From assembly GCA_002470135.1 (NCBI GenBank), contig DKNC01000067.1, forward strand, positions 1 through 18,833: DNA of 18,833 nucleotides. Direction: 5' to 3'. Positions 7,333-14,250 of the stretch are shown piece after piece (the stretch's first letter is position 1; the number at the start of each line of letters is the position of its first letter). The notes under the pieces are model-generated. The model was not told the DNA's origin. It did no database searches and was given only the letters and a program-made list of their open reading frames with translations. A program made the translations under genes and the position numbers. This DNA is from Actinobacteria bacterium UBA7398 (GTDB lineage Bacteria > Actinomycetota > Actinomycetes > Nanopelagicales > Nanopelagicaceae).

Positions 7333-8828
7333 TGAGCGCAATCGAAAAACCAGGCGAATATCCATACACCCGCGGCATCAAGCCCGATGCTGGCGTTTGG
7401 ACTATGGGTCAATACGGTGGTTTTGGCACTCCGCGCGAAACAAACGAGCGTTTTAAAATGTTATTAGCTCAAGGCTTAACCGGTTTTAGCGTTGCGTTAG
7501 ATTTACCGACACAACTTGGACTCGATTCAGATCATCCACTTGCTCAAGGTGAAGTTGGCAGAGTTGGCGTCGCAATTGATAGTTTGGCAGATATTGAAAT
7601 TTTGATGGATGAGATTCCACTTGAGAAGATCAGCCAAGTAAGAACTACCGCAAATTCAATTGGGTATATCTGGGCTGCCATGTTTATTGCCCTCGCCGAA
7701 CAACGCGGGGTTGATCCAAATCAATTCGGAATGTTTATTCAAAATGACGTATTAAAAGAATATATCGCGCGCGGAACTCAAATTTTCCCAGCCGAAGCTG
7801 GCTTAAAACTCTCAGTTGATGTTATTGAGTACATAGCCCGTGATATTCCGAAATGGGTTCCGTTAGCGATGAGCGGCTACCACATTAGAGAATCTGGTTC
7901 AGATGCAATTCAAGAAGTGGCATTTACTTTTGCAAATGCGCGCGAGTATTTAGATAAAGCGTTAGAGCGAGGCGTAACTATCGATCAAGTAGCGCCAACG
8001 CTATTTACATTTTTATCTTCCAACATAGAGTTCTTGCCGGAGATTGCAAAATTTCGAGCAGCGCGTAGAACTTGGGCTCGAATTGCGCGCGAAAAATATC
8101 ATGCAAAGGATCCACGATCTGAGCAATTAAGAATTTTTGCATTTACTGCCGGCTCATCGCTAACTGCGCACCAGCCAATGAATAACGTAGTTAGAACAAC
8201 GGTAGAAATGTTGGCGGCTGCTCTTGGCGGAATTCAAACTATGCACGTTTCTGCATTTGATGAAGCACTTGGTGTACCAACCGAAGAAGCAGCAATGCTT
8301 GCGCTACGTACCCAACAAGTTGTGGCATTTGAATCAGGTGTTTTGGATGGCGTTGACTTATTAGCTGGTAGTTATGAACTTGAAAAAATGACAGATGAGC
8401 TTGCTGAAAAAATGTGGCAACTTCTAGAAGATATTGAAAAGCGTGGTGGTGCGCTTGAATGTATAAATAACGGTTGGTTCTCTAAAGAACTTTCTGAAAA
8501 GGCTTACCAATTTTCGATGGATGTCGAAAGCGGAAAGCGAAAAGTGGTTGGTGTGAATATTTTCCAAGCCGAATCGCCACCTTTCAAACCTTTCGCAATC
8601 GATCCGCAAAGCGAGATTGATCAAGTTGCTTCACTAAAGAAATTGAAAGCAAATCGAGATAACGAAGCTGTGAAAATTGCGTTGGCAAGCGTTGGTGCTG
8701 CTGCTAAATCCGGCGAAAATGTGGTCGGCCCATGTATTGCTGCAGTAAAGGCCTATGCCACCGTTGGGGAAATCGTGGATCAACTACGCGAGGTCTATGG
8801 AAAGTGGCGTCCGAACACCACTTTCTAA
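7332..8828 (+). CDS. B12-dependent acyl-CoA mutase, large (substrate-binding) subunit
   Basis: The 498-residue protein matches the catalytic barrel of the methylmalonyl-CoA mutase family (DSDHPLAQGEVG 65-76, IQNDVLKEYIAR 136-147, SGYHIRE 181-187, FRAAR 241-245, FDEALGVPTEEAA 309-321). Counterparts of P. shermanii mutase Tyr89 (Y28), Gln197 (Q137), Arg207 (R147), Tyr243 (Y183) and His244 (H184) are present; Tyr/Arg at the first and third positions normally go with carboxylated substrates, while isobutyryl- and 2-hydroxyisobutyryl-CoA mutases differ there. However, the stretch before WTM is about three residues shorter and lacks recognisable Tyr75, Met78 and Arg82, and Arg87 is Gly26. There is no C-terminal DxHxxG B12-binding domain, so a separate small subunit is required; none lies in the window. 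Last gene of the operon. Substrate unknown. Confidence 0.9.
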   Translation: MSAIEKPGEYPYTRGIKPDAGVWTMGQYGGFGTPRETNERFKMLLAQGLTGFSVALDLPTQLGLDSDHPLAQGEVGRVGVAIDSLADIEILMDEIPLEKISQVRTTANSIGYIWAAMFIALAEQRGVDPNQFGMFIQNDVLKEYIARGTQIFPAEAGLKLSVDVIEYIARDIPKWVPLAMSGYHIRESGSDAIQEVAFTFANAREYLDKALERGVTIDQVAPTLFTFLSSNIEFLPEIAKFRAARRTWARIAREKYHAKDPRSEQLRIFAFTAGSSLTAHQPMNNVVRTTVEMLAAALGGIQTMHVSAFDEALGVPTEEAAMLALRTQQVVAFESGVLDGVDLLAGSYELEKMTDELAEKMWQLLEDIEKRGGALECINNGWFSKELSEKAYQFSMDVESGKRKVVGVNIFQAESPPFKPFAIDPQSEIDQVASLKKLKANRDNEAVKIALASVGAAAKSGENVVGPCIAAVKAYATVGEIVDQLREVYGKWRPNTTF

Positions 8829-8854
8829 TGCCATAATTACGCCTCGTAAATCTT

Positions 8855-8929
8855 GCCTCTCTAGCTCAGTGGTAGAGCAGCCGCCTTGTAAGCGGCAGGT
8901 CGTCAGTTCAATCCTGACGGGGGGCTCCA
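8855..8929 (+). tRNA. tRNA-Thr (anticodon TGT)
   Basis: Complete cloverleaf with acceptor stem 8855-8861/8919-8925 (two G-T pairs), the anticodon stem GCCGC/GCGGC, anticodon loop CTTGTAA giving TGT, a normal T arm (TTCAATC loop), discriminator T and an encoded CCA at 8927-8929. It starts 26 bases after the mutase stop. CATAAT at 8832-8837 is a possible -10 with no clear -35, so it may have its own promoter or be processed from operon read-through. A short T run (8930-8934) follows. Confidence 0.96.
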
Positions 8930-8938
8930 TTTTTCTGG

Positions 8939-9694
8939 TTAAGTCAAACTCCACGAAGTGGAATCATGGCGATTAATTACCCAAGGCTTAAAACCTTCTA
9001 ACTCTGGTTGCGTAAACCAACTCGCGCCATCACCCCCCGCAACCATTAACGCAGTTGCTAACGCATCTGCATAAGCGCCATTTGGACCAATCACAGTTGC
9101 TGATTTAGCACCAACTGCGACCATGCCATTTTGTGGATCTTTAATGTGATCGCCGCGTTCGTAATCCCCGCTAGTTGCAATTGCGCCATCTAAAATTTCA
9201 AAAGTTTTTACAATATTCTCTTGATTTTCCGGATCAGATATACCAATCACCCATGGTTTGATTTCGCCATTTTCTAATCGACCGCCTCGCAGCGTTAAAT
9301 CTCCAGCAGCATTTATTAAAATATGCTTCACGCTATGGCTTAATAATATTTCAGCACATTTATCTGCCGCCCATCCTTTTACTAATCCAGAAGGATCAAA
9401 CCCGCCCGGAACCAACCAAGGATCAAATGCACCGTTGGTTATACGTTTCAGTTCAGCACAGAGATTCCAAACTTCAATAACTTCTTCTGGTGTTTCTGCA
9501 ATTTGAACTTCATCGCGACGTAACTTTGAAATTACAGATTCATTTTTGTAAGTTGAAAATACTTCATCAACATGATGAACATATACACTAACTTCCGCAA
9601 GCGCACTTTCAAGATCAAAATTGCTTAAATTATCGGACTCAACGTCGAAAAGTAAAACTGTTCCCCAAACTGCAATCTCACGGTAGATGCGCAC
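8939..9694 (-). CDS. apbE: FAD:protein FMN transferase (ApbE)
   Basis: ApbE transfers FMN from FAD onto a Ser/Thr of a target protein. From the GTG at 9694 the protein has 251 residues and shows the family's ordered motifs: an early GTV segment, FSTYKNESVISKL, FDPSGLVKGWAADK, the NAAGDLTLRGG loop (usual N.GGD), DHIKDPQNG (the H.DP.TG motif) and the metal/flavin segment YADALATALMVAG near the C terminus. The frame remains open to an ATG at 9799, but that extension overlaps 97 bases of the FMN-binding gene. I prefer GTG 9694, 8 bases after that gene's stop, because it places the conserved start of the fold at the N terminus. The upstream extension happens to look like a signal peptide (see findings). 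The natural partner is the FMN-binding-domain protein immediately upstream. Confidence 0.9.
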   Translation of the reverse strand: MRIYREIAVWGTVLLFDVESDNLSNFDLESALAEVSVYVHHVDEVFSTYKNESVISKLRRDEVQIAETPEEVIEVWNLCAELKRITNGAFDPWLVPGGFDPSGLVKGWAADKCAEILLSHSVKHILINAAGDLTLRGGRLENGEIKPWVIGISDPENQENIVKTFEILDGAIATSGDYERGDHIKDPQNGMVAVGAKSATVIGPNGAYADALATALMVAGGDGASWFTQPELEGFKPWVINRHDSTSWSLT

Positions 9695-9702
9695 AGCAGT
9701 TC

Positions 9703-10395
9703 TTAATAACCAGCTTTTTTCAGCGCGGATTGGAGCGATTGCCAATAAGCAGTTGCAGTGTATGAGGCACGTGAGCGGCAGGAATTTTGAATAGCGCACG
9801 GTAAATTTTGCGCATTGGTAGAGATAATTTGTTCAATCGTTATTTTTTTAGCGGGAATCCATTGATCTAAAGTCGGAATTACATATCCGCTCCAACTGCT
9901 GGGGCTTTGATATCCGCTGATATCTGTAATTTCACCATTTTTTAAAGTTACCTTTATATAAGTACTTCCATAGCGAGATGCTGAATAAGTGTTTCCGGTA
10001 TAAGAACCCGAGATCCCACTGCTTACAGGTGCCTGAGTTTTACTCGGAGTCGGTGTTGGAGTTGGTGTTGGTGTTGGAGTTGGAGTTGGCGTTGGAGTCG
10101 GCGTTGGAGTCGGTGTTTCAGATTGGGCAGTTGCCTGACTCTTTGTTGGAGTTGGGGTGGTCGCCGCAGATTTTGTTGGTGAGTTGCTGTTTGGTTTAGC
10201 CGATTTAGCAGCAGCGGGACTTTGTTTAGCGGTAGGGGAATTACTAGTTGCAGTGGTTGGCGCAGAATTTGTTGGAGTTGTTGTGCCACCCCCAAGGTCT
10301 ACTGAAGCATTTTGGCCAAATTGTGGTGGCGTTACCGCAAGAATTGCACCAAGGCTCCCGATAGTTCCGGTTGCAATTAGCACTGCGCGTTTCAT
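9703..10395 (-). CDS. Exported FMN-binding-domain protein with Thr-Pro tether
   Basis: The 230-residue protein has a basic start and hydrophobic segment (1-22) typical of a signal peptide or anchor, then a long Ser/Thr/Ala/Pro/Lys-rich linker (about 35-125) containing 12 Thr-Pro pairs (94-117), then a C-terminal FMN_bind domain (about 127-230: GSYTGNTYSA...IKVTLKNGEITDI...SYTATAYWQSLQSALKKAG). Such domains carry FMN covalently attached by ApbE to the last Ser/Thr of a D-x-x-S/T-G-A-S/T motif. Here the equivalent is S205-C-R-S208-R209-A-S211: the Asp and Gly are replaced, but Ser211 could still accept FMN. Cys200 and Cys206 flank the site. TAGGAGAT lies just before the ATG, and the gene sits between the membrane reductase and apbE, so it probably relays electrons outside the membrane. 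Confidence 0.88.
   Translation of the reverse strand: MKRAVLIATGTIGSLGAILAVTPPQFGQNASVDLGGGTTTPTNSAPTTATSNSPTAKQSPAAAKSAKPNSNSPTKSAATTPTPTKSQATAQSETPTPTPTPTPTPTPTPTPTPTPTPSKTQAPVSSGISGSYTGNTYSASRYGSTYIKVTLKNGEITDISGYQSPSSWSGYVIPTLDQWIPAKKITIEQIISTNAQNLPCAIQNSCRSRASYTATAYWQSLQSALKKAGY
10045..10116 (-). repeat. Hexanucleotide tandem repeat encoding (Thr-Pro)12
   Basis: Twelve successive 6-base units (ACNCCN on the minus strand, seen as GTTGGA/GTTGGT/GTCGGA-type units on the plus strand) encode T94-P117 of the FMN-binding protein. The units differ at third positions. It lengthens a surface linker rather than the folded domain, and replication slippage would change linker length in steps of two residues. 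Confidence 0.9.
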
Positions 10396-10405
10396 TTTCT
10401 ATCTC

Positions 10406-11731
10406 CTACTCACCATGAAATGCAAAAGCTTCGTCATGAAAACGGTTCTTTGGAATTCCTACATTGCGAGCAGCTTCGCGAACTGCATCCACAAGTGGCG
10501 TTGGTCCGCAGATATAAACATCAGAATCTCTAAAAGTTGGCACAATTCGCATAATGTATTTAGCATCCATAGGATGTTCTGAGCGGGGGCCAATTAAATA
10601 ATGAACTCGAGCACCTCGTTCTTCTGCTAAATAATCTAATTCTTCTTTCAATACTAAATCTTCTTTCTTCGATGCTCTAAAAATCACATCTACTTCAACG
10701 TTTGGCGGGAACTCCTCCATTATTGCTCGAATTGGCGTGATTCCAACGCCGCCGCCGATCAAAGTTACATGCCCTTTGGAAGCTCGGCCTGCGGTGAACG
10801 CACCGTATGGACCTTCGAGAAAAACTCTAGTTTCGGGCTTAATGAATGTTACTGAGCCGGAATGGTCACCTAAGTCTTTTACCGTAACACGCAAATATTT
10901 TTTAGTAGGTGCGGCTGATAATGAATAAGGATGCGAGATAAACCAATGACCCTTAGTTAAGAAGCGCCAACCAAAGAATTGACCACCTTGAGCGCCAAGT
11001 GAATCAACATTTCTACCCTTCATAATGATGGAGAAAACGCCTGGACCTTCTTTAATAACTTGCTCTACTTTGAGTCCGAGTCGCAATGATCTAATAACCG
11101 GAATTGCAAACCGCCAAGTTATAAGTGTTGCGGCAACAGCTAGGTATAAAACATTCCAGAAAAATCTGTTGAGTGGGTGGCCAATAAACATCGGCCCAGT
11201 AAGTACTTGATGCATGAAAGAAAGTGCGATCGCAAGATAGGTATATAGATGTACTGTCCACCAAGTTTCATAAGACATTCTGGCGCGTGCTTTCTTATAG
11301 GAAGTAATTCCCGCAGCCATCATGAAAATAAACCCAACAAAAGCTGGAAGCATCCATGGGAATCGTGTAACCATCCGCCAAATTTCAATAATTGTTGGAA
11401 TCTGCTCTAAACCGGCGTAACCAATTGCGACAAAGAGAACATGAAAGCCAATTAGAAATAATGAGTAAGGACCAAGCTTTCGGTGCCAAGTTACTAATCG
11501 ATCATGGCCAACCGAACTTTCAATCCAAGGCACACGTGCTACCAATACCAACCCAACAAGCGCTAAGTAAGTTCCAATTAACGCAAACGACCGTGAGATA
11601 GAGGTGAGAATTGCATAAACTGAGGCCCAATCTTCGCGGGTGGTGGTTTCAATTTGCAATGCGACGGTTAAACCAAGTCCAAGGCCAGTTACTAGCGATG
11701 CCCAATCAGCACCTAATTTTTTCTTGAACAT
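10406..11731 (-). CDS. Ferric-reductase-like membrane cytochrome with FAD/NAD(P)H domain
   Basis: The 441-residue protein joins a six-helix ferric-reductase/NOX-type haem domain (about 10-215) to a cytosolic ferredoxin-NADP-reductase-like module (about 220-441). Likely haem ligands are H83 and H97 on one helix and H161 and H174 on another, the usual spacing (13 and 12 residues between) for two stacked b haems. FAD binding is marked by HPYSLSAAP (267-275, the NOX/FRE-type HPxS/T motif) and EGPYGAF (306-312); NAD(P)H binding by GGGVGITPI (326-334) and CGPTPLVD (408-415). It should carry electrons from cytosolic NAD(P)H across the membrane. The FMN-binding protein starts 10 bases downstream, followed by apbE, so the three form one operon. 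AGGTGG lies shortly before the ATG. The natural acceptor (metal, quinone, flavinylated partner) is not known. Confidence 0.92.
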   Translation of the reverse strand: MFKKKLGADWASLVTGLGLGLTVALQIETTTREDWASVYAILTSISRSFALIGTYLALVGLVLVARVPWIESSVGHDRLVTWHRKLGPYSLFLIGFHVLFVAIGYAGLEQIPTIIEIWRMVTRFPWMLPAFVGFIFMMAAGITSYKKARARMSYETWWTVHLYTYLAIALSFMHQVLTGPMFIGHPLNRFFWNVLYLAVAATLITWRFAIPVIRSLRLGLKVEQVIKEGPGVFSIIMKGRNVDSLGAQGGQFFGWRFLTKGHWFISHPYSLSAAPTKKYLRVTVKDLGDHSGSVTFIKPETRVFLEGPYGAFTAGRASKGHVTLIGGGVGITPIRAIMEEFPPNVEVDVIFRASKKEDLVLKEELDYLAEERGARVHYLIGPRSEHPMDAKYIMRIVPTFRDSDVYICGPTPLVDAVREAARNVGIPKNRFHDEAFAFHGE

Positions 11732-11791
11732 TAGGCCACCTAACCGTAGTTACCTGTGTAATTTCTGTGATTACGCACTAAAGTCTAGTTC
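11732..11791. promoter_or_regulatory. Divergent promoter region with overlapping -10 boxes (reductase / GMC genes)
   Basis: On the plus strand TAAAGT (11779-11784) ends 7 bases before the GMC start at 11792 and no Shine-Dalgarno is present, suggesting a leaderless mRNA. On the minus strand TAGACT (11782-11787) is a possible -10 for the reductase operon, overlapping the first box by three bases; that transcript would have a leader carrying AGGTGG before the reductase ATG. No convincing -35 was seen for either. Confidence 0.4.
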
Positions 11792-13471
11792 ATGTCCGCT
11801 CGAGATTTTGATGTCGTTGTAATTGGTTCTGGCTTTGGCGGCTCGGTGGCTGCGCTCCGATTAACTGAAAAAGGTTACCGGGTAGCAGTTCTTGAAGCTG
11901 GCCGAAGATTTACCGATAAAGATTTTCCTAAAACATCTTGGCGGATTTCAAAATTCTTATTTGCACCGCGGTTAGGGCTTCGTGGAATTCAAAGAATTCA
12001 TGCACTTCCCGATGTTTTAGTGTTAGCAGGTGCTGGCGTTGGTGGCGGATCATTAGTTTATGCAAATACTTTATATGTACCACCAGATAGTTATTTTGAA
12101 GATAAGCAATGGAAAAATATTACGGATTGGAAAGCCGAACTTAAGCCTTGGTATGACCAAGCATCACGTGTCTTAGGAGTTGCTGAAAATCCATTTTTTT
12201 CACCATCTGATAAAGCGATGCAAGAAGTCGCTAACGATATGGGAGTTGGCAAAACTTTCAAGATGACGCCGTTAGGAGTTTATTTTGGCGAAGGAAGTGG
12301 CGTCTTAGCTAAAGATCCATTCTTCGGTGGCGTTGGACCAGAGCGCAACGGTTGTATGCAATGTGGCGCATGCATGACCGGGTGTCGGCATAATGCGAAA
12401 AATACGCTACCTAAGAATTATTTAGGGCTGGCTGAAAAAGCTGGCACAAAAGTATTTCCAGAACATACTGTTGTAAAAATCGAAAATTTGCCTAACGGGA
12501 GTTGGAAAATCAGAGCGCGGAAAAGCAGCGCTTGGCTTGGCGGTATGCGCACATTTACCGCAAACCAAGTTGTGGTAGCGGCTGGTACCTATAACACCCA
12601 GAAGTTATTGCATAAAATGAAACGAGATGGGGTGCTTCCAAAAATTTCTAATTTCTTAGGAAAACTTTCCCGGACTAATAGCGAAGCGTTAACTGGCGCA
12701 ATGATGCCAAAGCATTTTAAAAGTGATTTTTCGCAAGGATCTGCGATTACTTCATCTTTTTTTCCAAATGAACATACCCACGTTGAGCCAGTCCGATACG
12801 GCAAAGGCAGTAACTTGATGGGGCTATTACAAACAGTTATGACTGATGGAAATACCGCAAAGAGTCGTCGCAAAGCTTGGCTTCGCGAAGTAATCAAGCA
12901 ACCAGCAACACTTTTTAAAATACTTGATGTTAGAAAATGGAGTGAACGCACTGTAATTGCACTTGTAATGCAAAATGTAGAGTCATCGGTATCGGTAACC
13001 GAAAAGCGGGGCTTATTTGGGTGGCGCTTAACTTCAACCAATGATGCGGAACACCCAAACGCAACCTATATTCCAGAAGCAAATGAAGTTGTGCGCAGAA
13101 TTGCCGAAAAGAACGGCGGCGTTGCCGGTGGTCATCTAGGTGATTTGATTGGCGCGCCATTTACAGCGCATTTTGTTGGTGGTTGCGTTATTGGAGATAG
13201 CGAAAATAACGGCGTTATTGATCCGTATCACCGAGTCTGGAATTATCCGAATTTACATGTGGTTGATGGCGCTAGCGTTACTGCAAACCTAGGCGTAAAC
13301 CCATCGCTTACAATTACCGCACAAGCTGAGCGGGCATTCTCATTTTGGCCGAATAAAGGCGAAAGTGATCAACGTCCTTTACAAGGTGAGAAGTATTTAA
13401 GGCTAAATCCAATTGCGCCAAATAATCCATTTGTTCCTGAAGGTGCAATCGGCGCGTTACGAATTTCCTAG
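11792..13471 (+). CDS. GMC oxidoreductase of the ChoD (cholesterol-oxidase-like) type
   Basis: The 559-residue flavoprotein begins with an FAD-binding Rossmann motif GSGFGGS (12-18) and has the second FAD segment LAGAGVGGGSLVYAN (78-92). The C-terminal GMC signature includes AHFVGGCVIGD (459-469) and VDGASVTANLGVNPSLTITAQAE (491-513). A cysteine cluster C188-x2-C191-x2-C194-x3-C198 followed by RHNAKNTL is characteristic of the mycobacterial ChoD-like branch as I recall it, and has ferredoxin-like spacing. Members oxidise alcohols, some of them sterols, but several ChoD homologues have no proven sterol activity, so I leave the substrate open. No secretion signal is evident. Its last 15 bases overlap the tail of the convergent alpha/beta hydrolase. 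Confidence 0.9.
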   Translation: MSARDFDVVVIGSGFGGSVAALRLTEKGYRVAVLEAGRRFTDKDFPKTSWRISKFLFAPRLGLRGIQRIHALPDVLVLAGAGVGGGSLVYANTLYVPPDSYFEDKQWKNITDWKAELKPWYDQASRVLGVAENPFFSPSDKAMQEVANDMGVGKTFKMTPLGVYFGEGSGVLAKDPFFGGVGPERNGCMQCGACMTGCRHNAKNTLPKNYLGLAEKAGTKVFPEHTVVKIENLPNGSWKIRARKSSAWLGGMRTFTANQVVVAAGTYNTQKLLHKMKRDGVLPKISNFLGKLSRTNSEALTGAMMPKHFKSDFSQGSAITSSFFPNEHTHVEPVRYGKGSNLMGLLQTVMTDGNTAKSRRKAWLREVIKQPATLFKILDVRKWSERTVIALVMQNVESSVSVTEKRGLFGWRLTSTNDAEHPNATYIPEANEVVRRIAEKNGGVAGGHLGDLIGAPFTAHFVGGCVIGDSENNGVIDPYHRVWNYPNLHVVDGASVTANLGVNPSLTITAQAERAFSFWPNKGESDQRPLQGEKYLRLNPIAPNNPFVPEGAIGALRIS

Positions 13472-14248
13472 TATTTCTTGCTGTTTTGCTTTACGTCGAT
13501 TTGGATATTTTGTAATCGGAAATTCGGGCTTAGTATAAAAATCTCGAATTACTGATTGCATTAATTCAGCTTGTTCTTTAACAACATAGTGTGAAGCACC
13601 TGGCAACACCGCTAACCTTCCATTAGGAAAAGCTTCATACATCTCAAAAGTATGTGCACTTCCAAAGGGCTCGTCATCGCCAGCTAGTATCAATACCGGA
13701 ACTTCAATTTTAGATAATTGTTCTAAAGTCATATTAGGTTCAGTAGCCCAAACTTGAAATGCTTTTGTAACTATATCTACTAAGAGTTCCGGATCTTGAC
13801 CACTTCGCTCAGCAAAGAGCGCTTTATCTTCGTCCGGAACTTGTACGGTAGATAAATTGAAAGATAAACCCGAATCATGGTTGTAGTTGGTTCCGATTGC
13901 GATAATTGATTTCACTAAATCTGGCCGCTTTAGCGCTAGCAGCAGTGAGATAATTCCACCATCACTCCACCCAATTAAATGAGTTGGCCCCTTTATAACA
14001 TCTTCAATATAGGCAATCGCTTCATCAGTTTGAAAATCAAAATGAAAATACCCATCACGAATTTTGGTACGCCCATGCGCACTTCGATCATATGAATAAA
14101 CGTGGTAATCGCTCGCAATGGCAGGCAAGACCGTGAAATCCCAATCCTCGGTGCTGCTTAACCCGCCATGCATCAAGAGAACTGGTTCGCCATTATTTTC
14201 GTGGATAACGCTCCACACTTGATGACCGCGCAGGTCTATATAACTCAT
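13457..14248 (-). CDS. Alpha/beta hydrolase
   Basis: The 263-residue protein has a full alpha/beta-hydrolase triad: oxyanion segment LLMHGGLSS (24-32), nucleophile Ser95 in GWSDGG (93-98), acid at Asp191/Asp192 in LAGDDEPFG, and His220 in PGASHYV. The overall layout resembles esterases and C-C hydrolases such as those cleaving 2-hydroxymuconic-type compounds, but nothing fixes the substrate. It begins 2 bases after the NDH-2 stop, so it is translated from the same transcript. The C-terminal tail (about 240-263) is basic and extends past the usual fold; its coding overlaps the 3' end of the GMC gene on the other strand. Confidence 0.87.
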   Translation of the reverse strand: MSYIDLRGHQVWSVIHENNGEPVLLMHGGLSSTEDWDFTVLPAIASDYHVYSYDRSAHGRTKIRDGYFHFDFQTDEAIAYIEDVIKGPTHLIGWSDGGIISLLLALKRPDLVKSIIAIGTNYNHDSGLSFNLSTVQVPDEDKALFAERSGQDPELLVDIVTKAFQVWATEPNMTLEQLSKIEVPVLILAGDDEPFGSAHTFEMYEAFPNGRLAVLPGASHYVVKEQAELMQSVIRDFYTKPEFPITKYPNRRKAKQQEILGNS

Positions 14249-14250
14249 GG

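Noticed and set aside
438..8828. Steroid ring C/D (HIP) degradation cluster, suggested by thiolase, crotonase, SDR, acyl-CoA ligase and a nearby ChoD-type gene
   Set aside because: No IpdA/IpdB CoA-transferase-like pair, IpdC or acyl-CoA dehydrogenases are present, and a B12 mutase is not part of that pathway.
5773..8828. 2-Hydroxyisobutyrate pathway (ligase plus stand-alone mutase large subunit)
   Set aside because: The mutase has Tyr28 and Arg147 at positions where, as I recall, 2-hydroxyisobutyryl-CoA mutase has Ile and Gln, and no small subunit follows. Kept only as a loose analogy.
8950..8962. Small inverted repeat TCCAC-GAA-GTGGA near the tRNA-Thr end
   Set aside because: Only five base pairs, inside the apbE coding end, with no T tract; not enough to call a terminator.
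10045..10116. Repetitive DNA that might be a CRISPR array or VNTR locus
   Set aside because: The unit is 6 bases with no spacers and translates in frame to Thr-Pro pairs inside the FMN-binding protein, so it is a coding low-complexity linker.
10406..11731. Loss of the FAD-binding arginine in the reductase (HPYS instead of RxYS)
   Set aside because: HPxS/T is the normal FAD motif of the NOX/ferric reductase branch, so this is not a defect.
12589..13041. 150-codon minus-strand open frame
   Set aside because: Antisense to the GMC oxidoreductase, no recognisable motif, no promoter or ribosome site.
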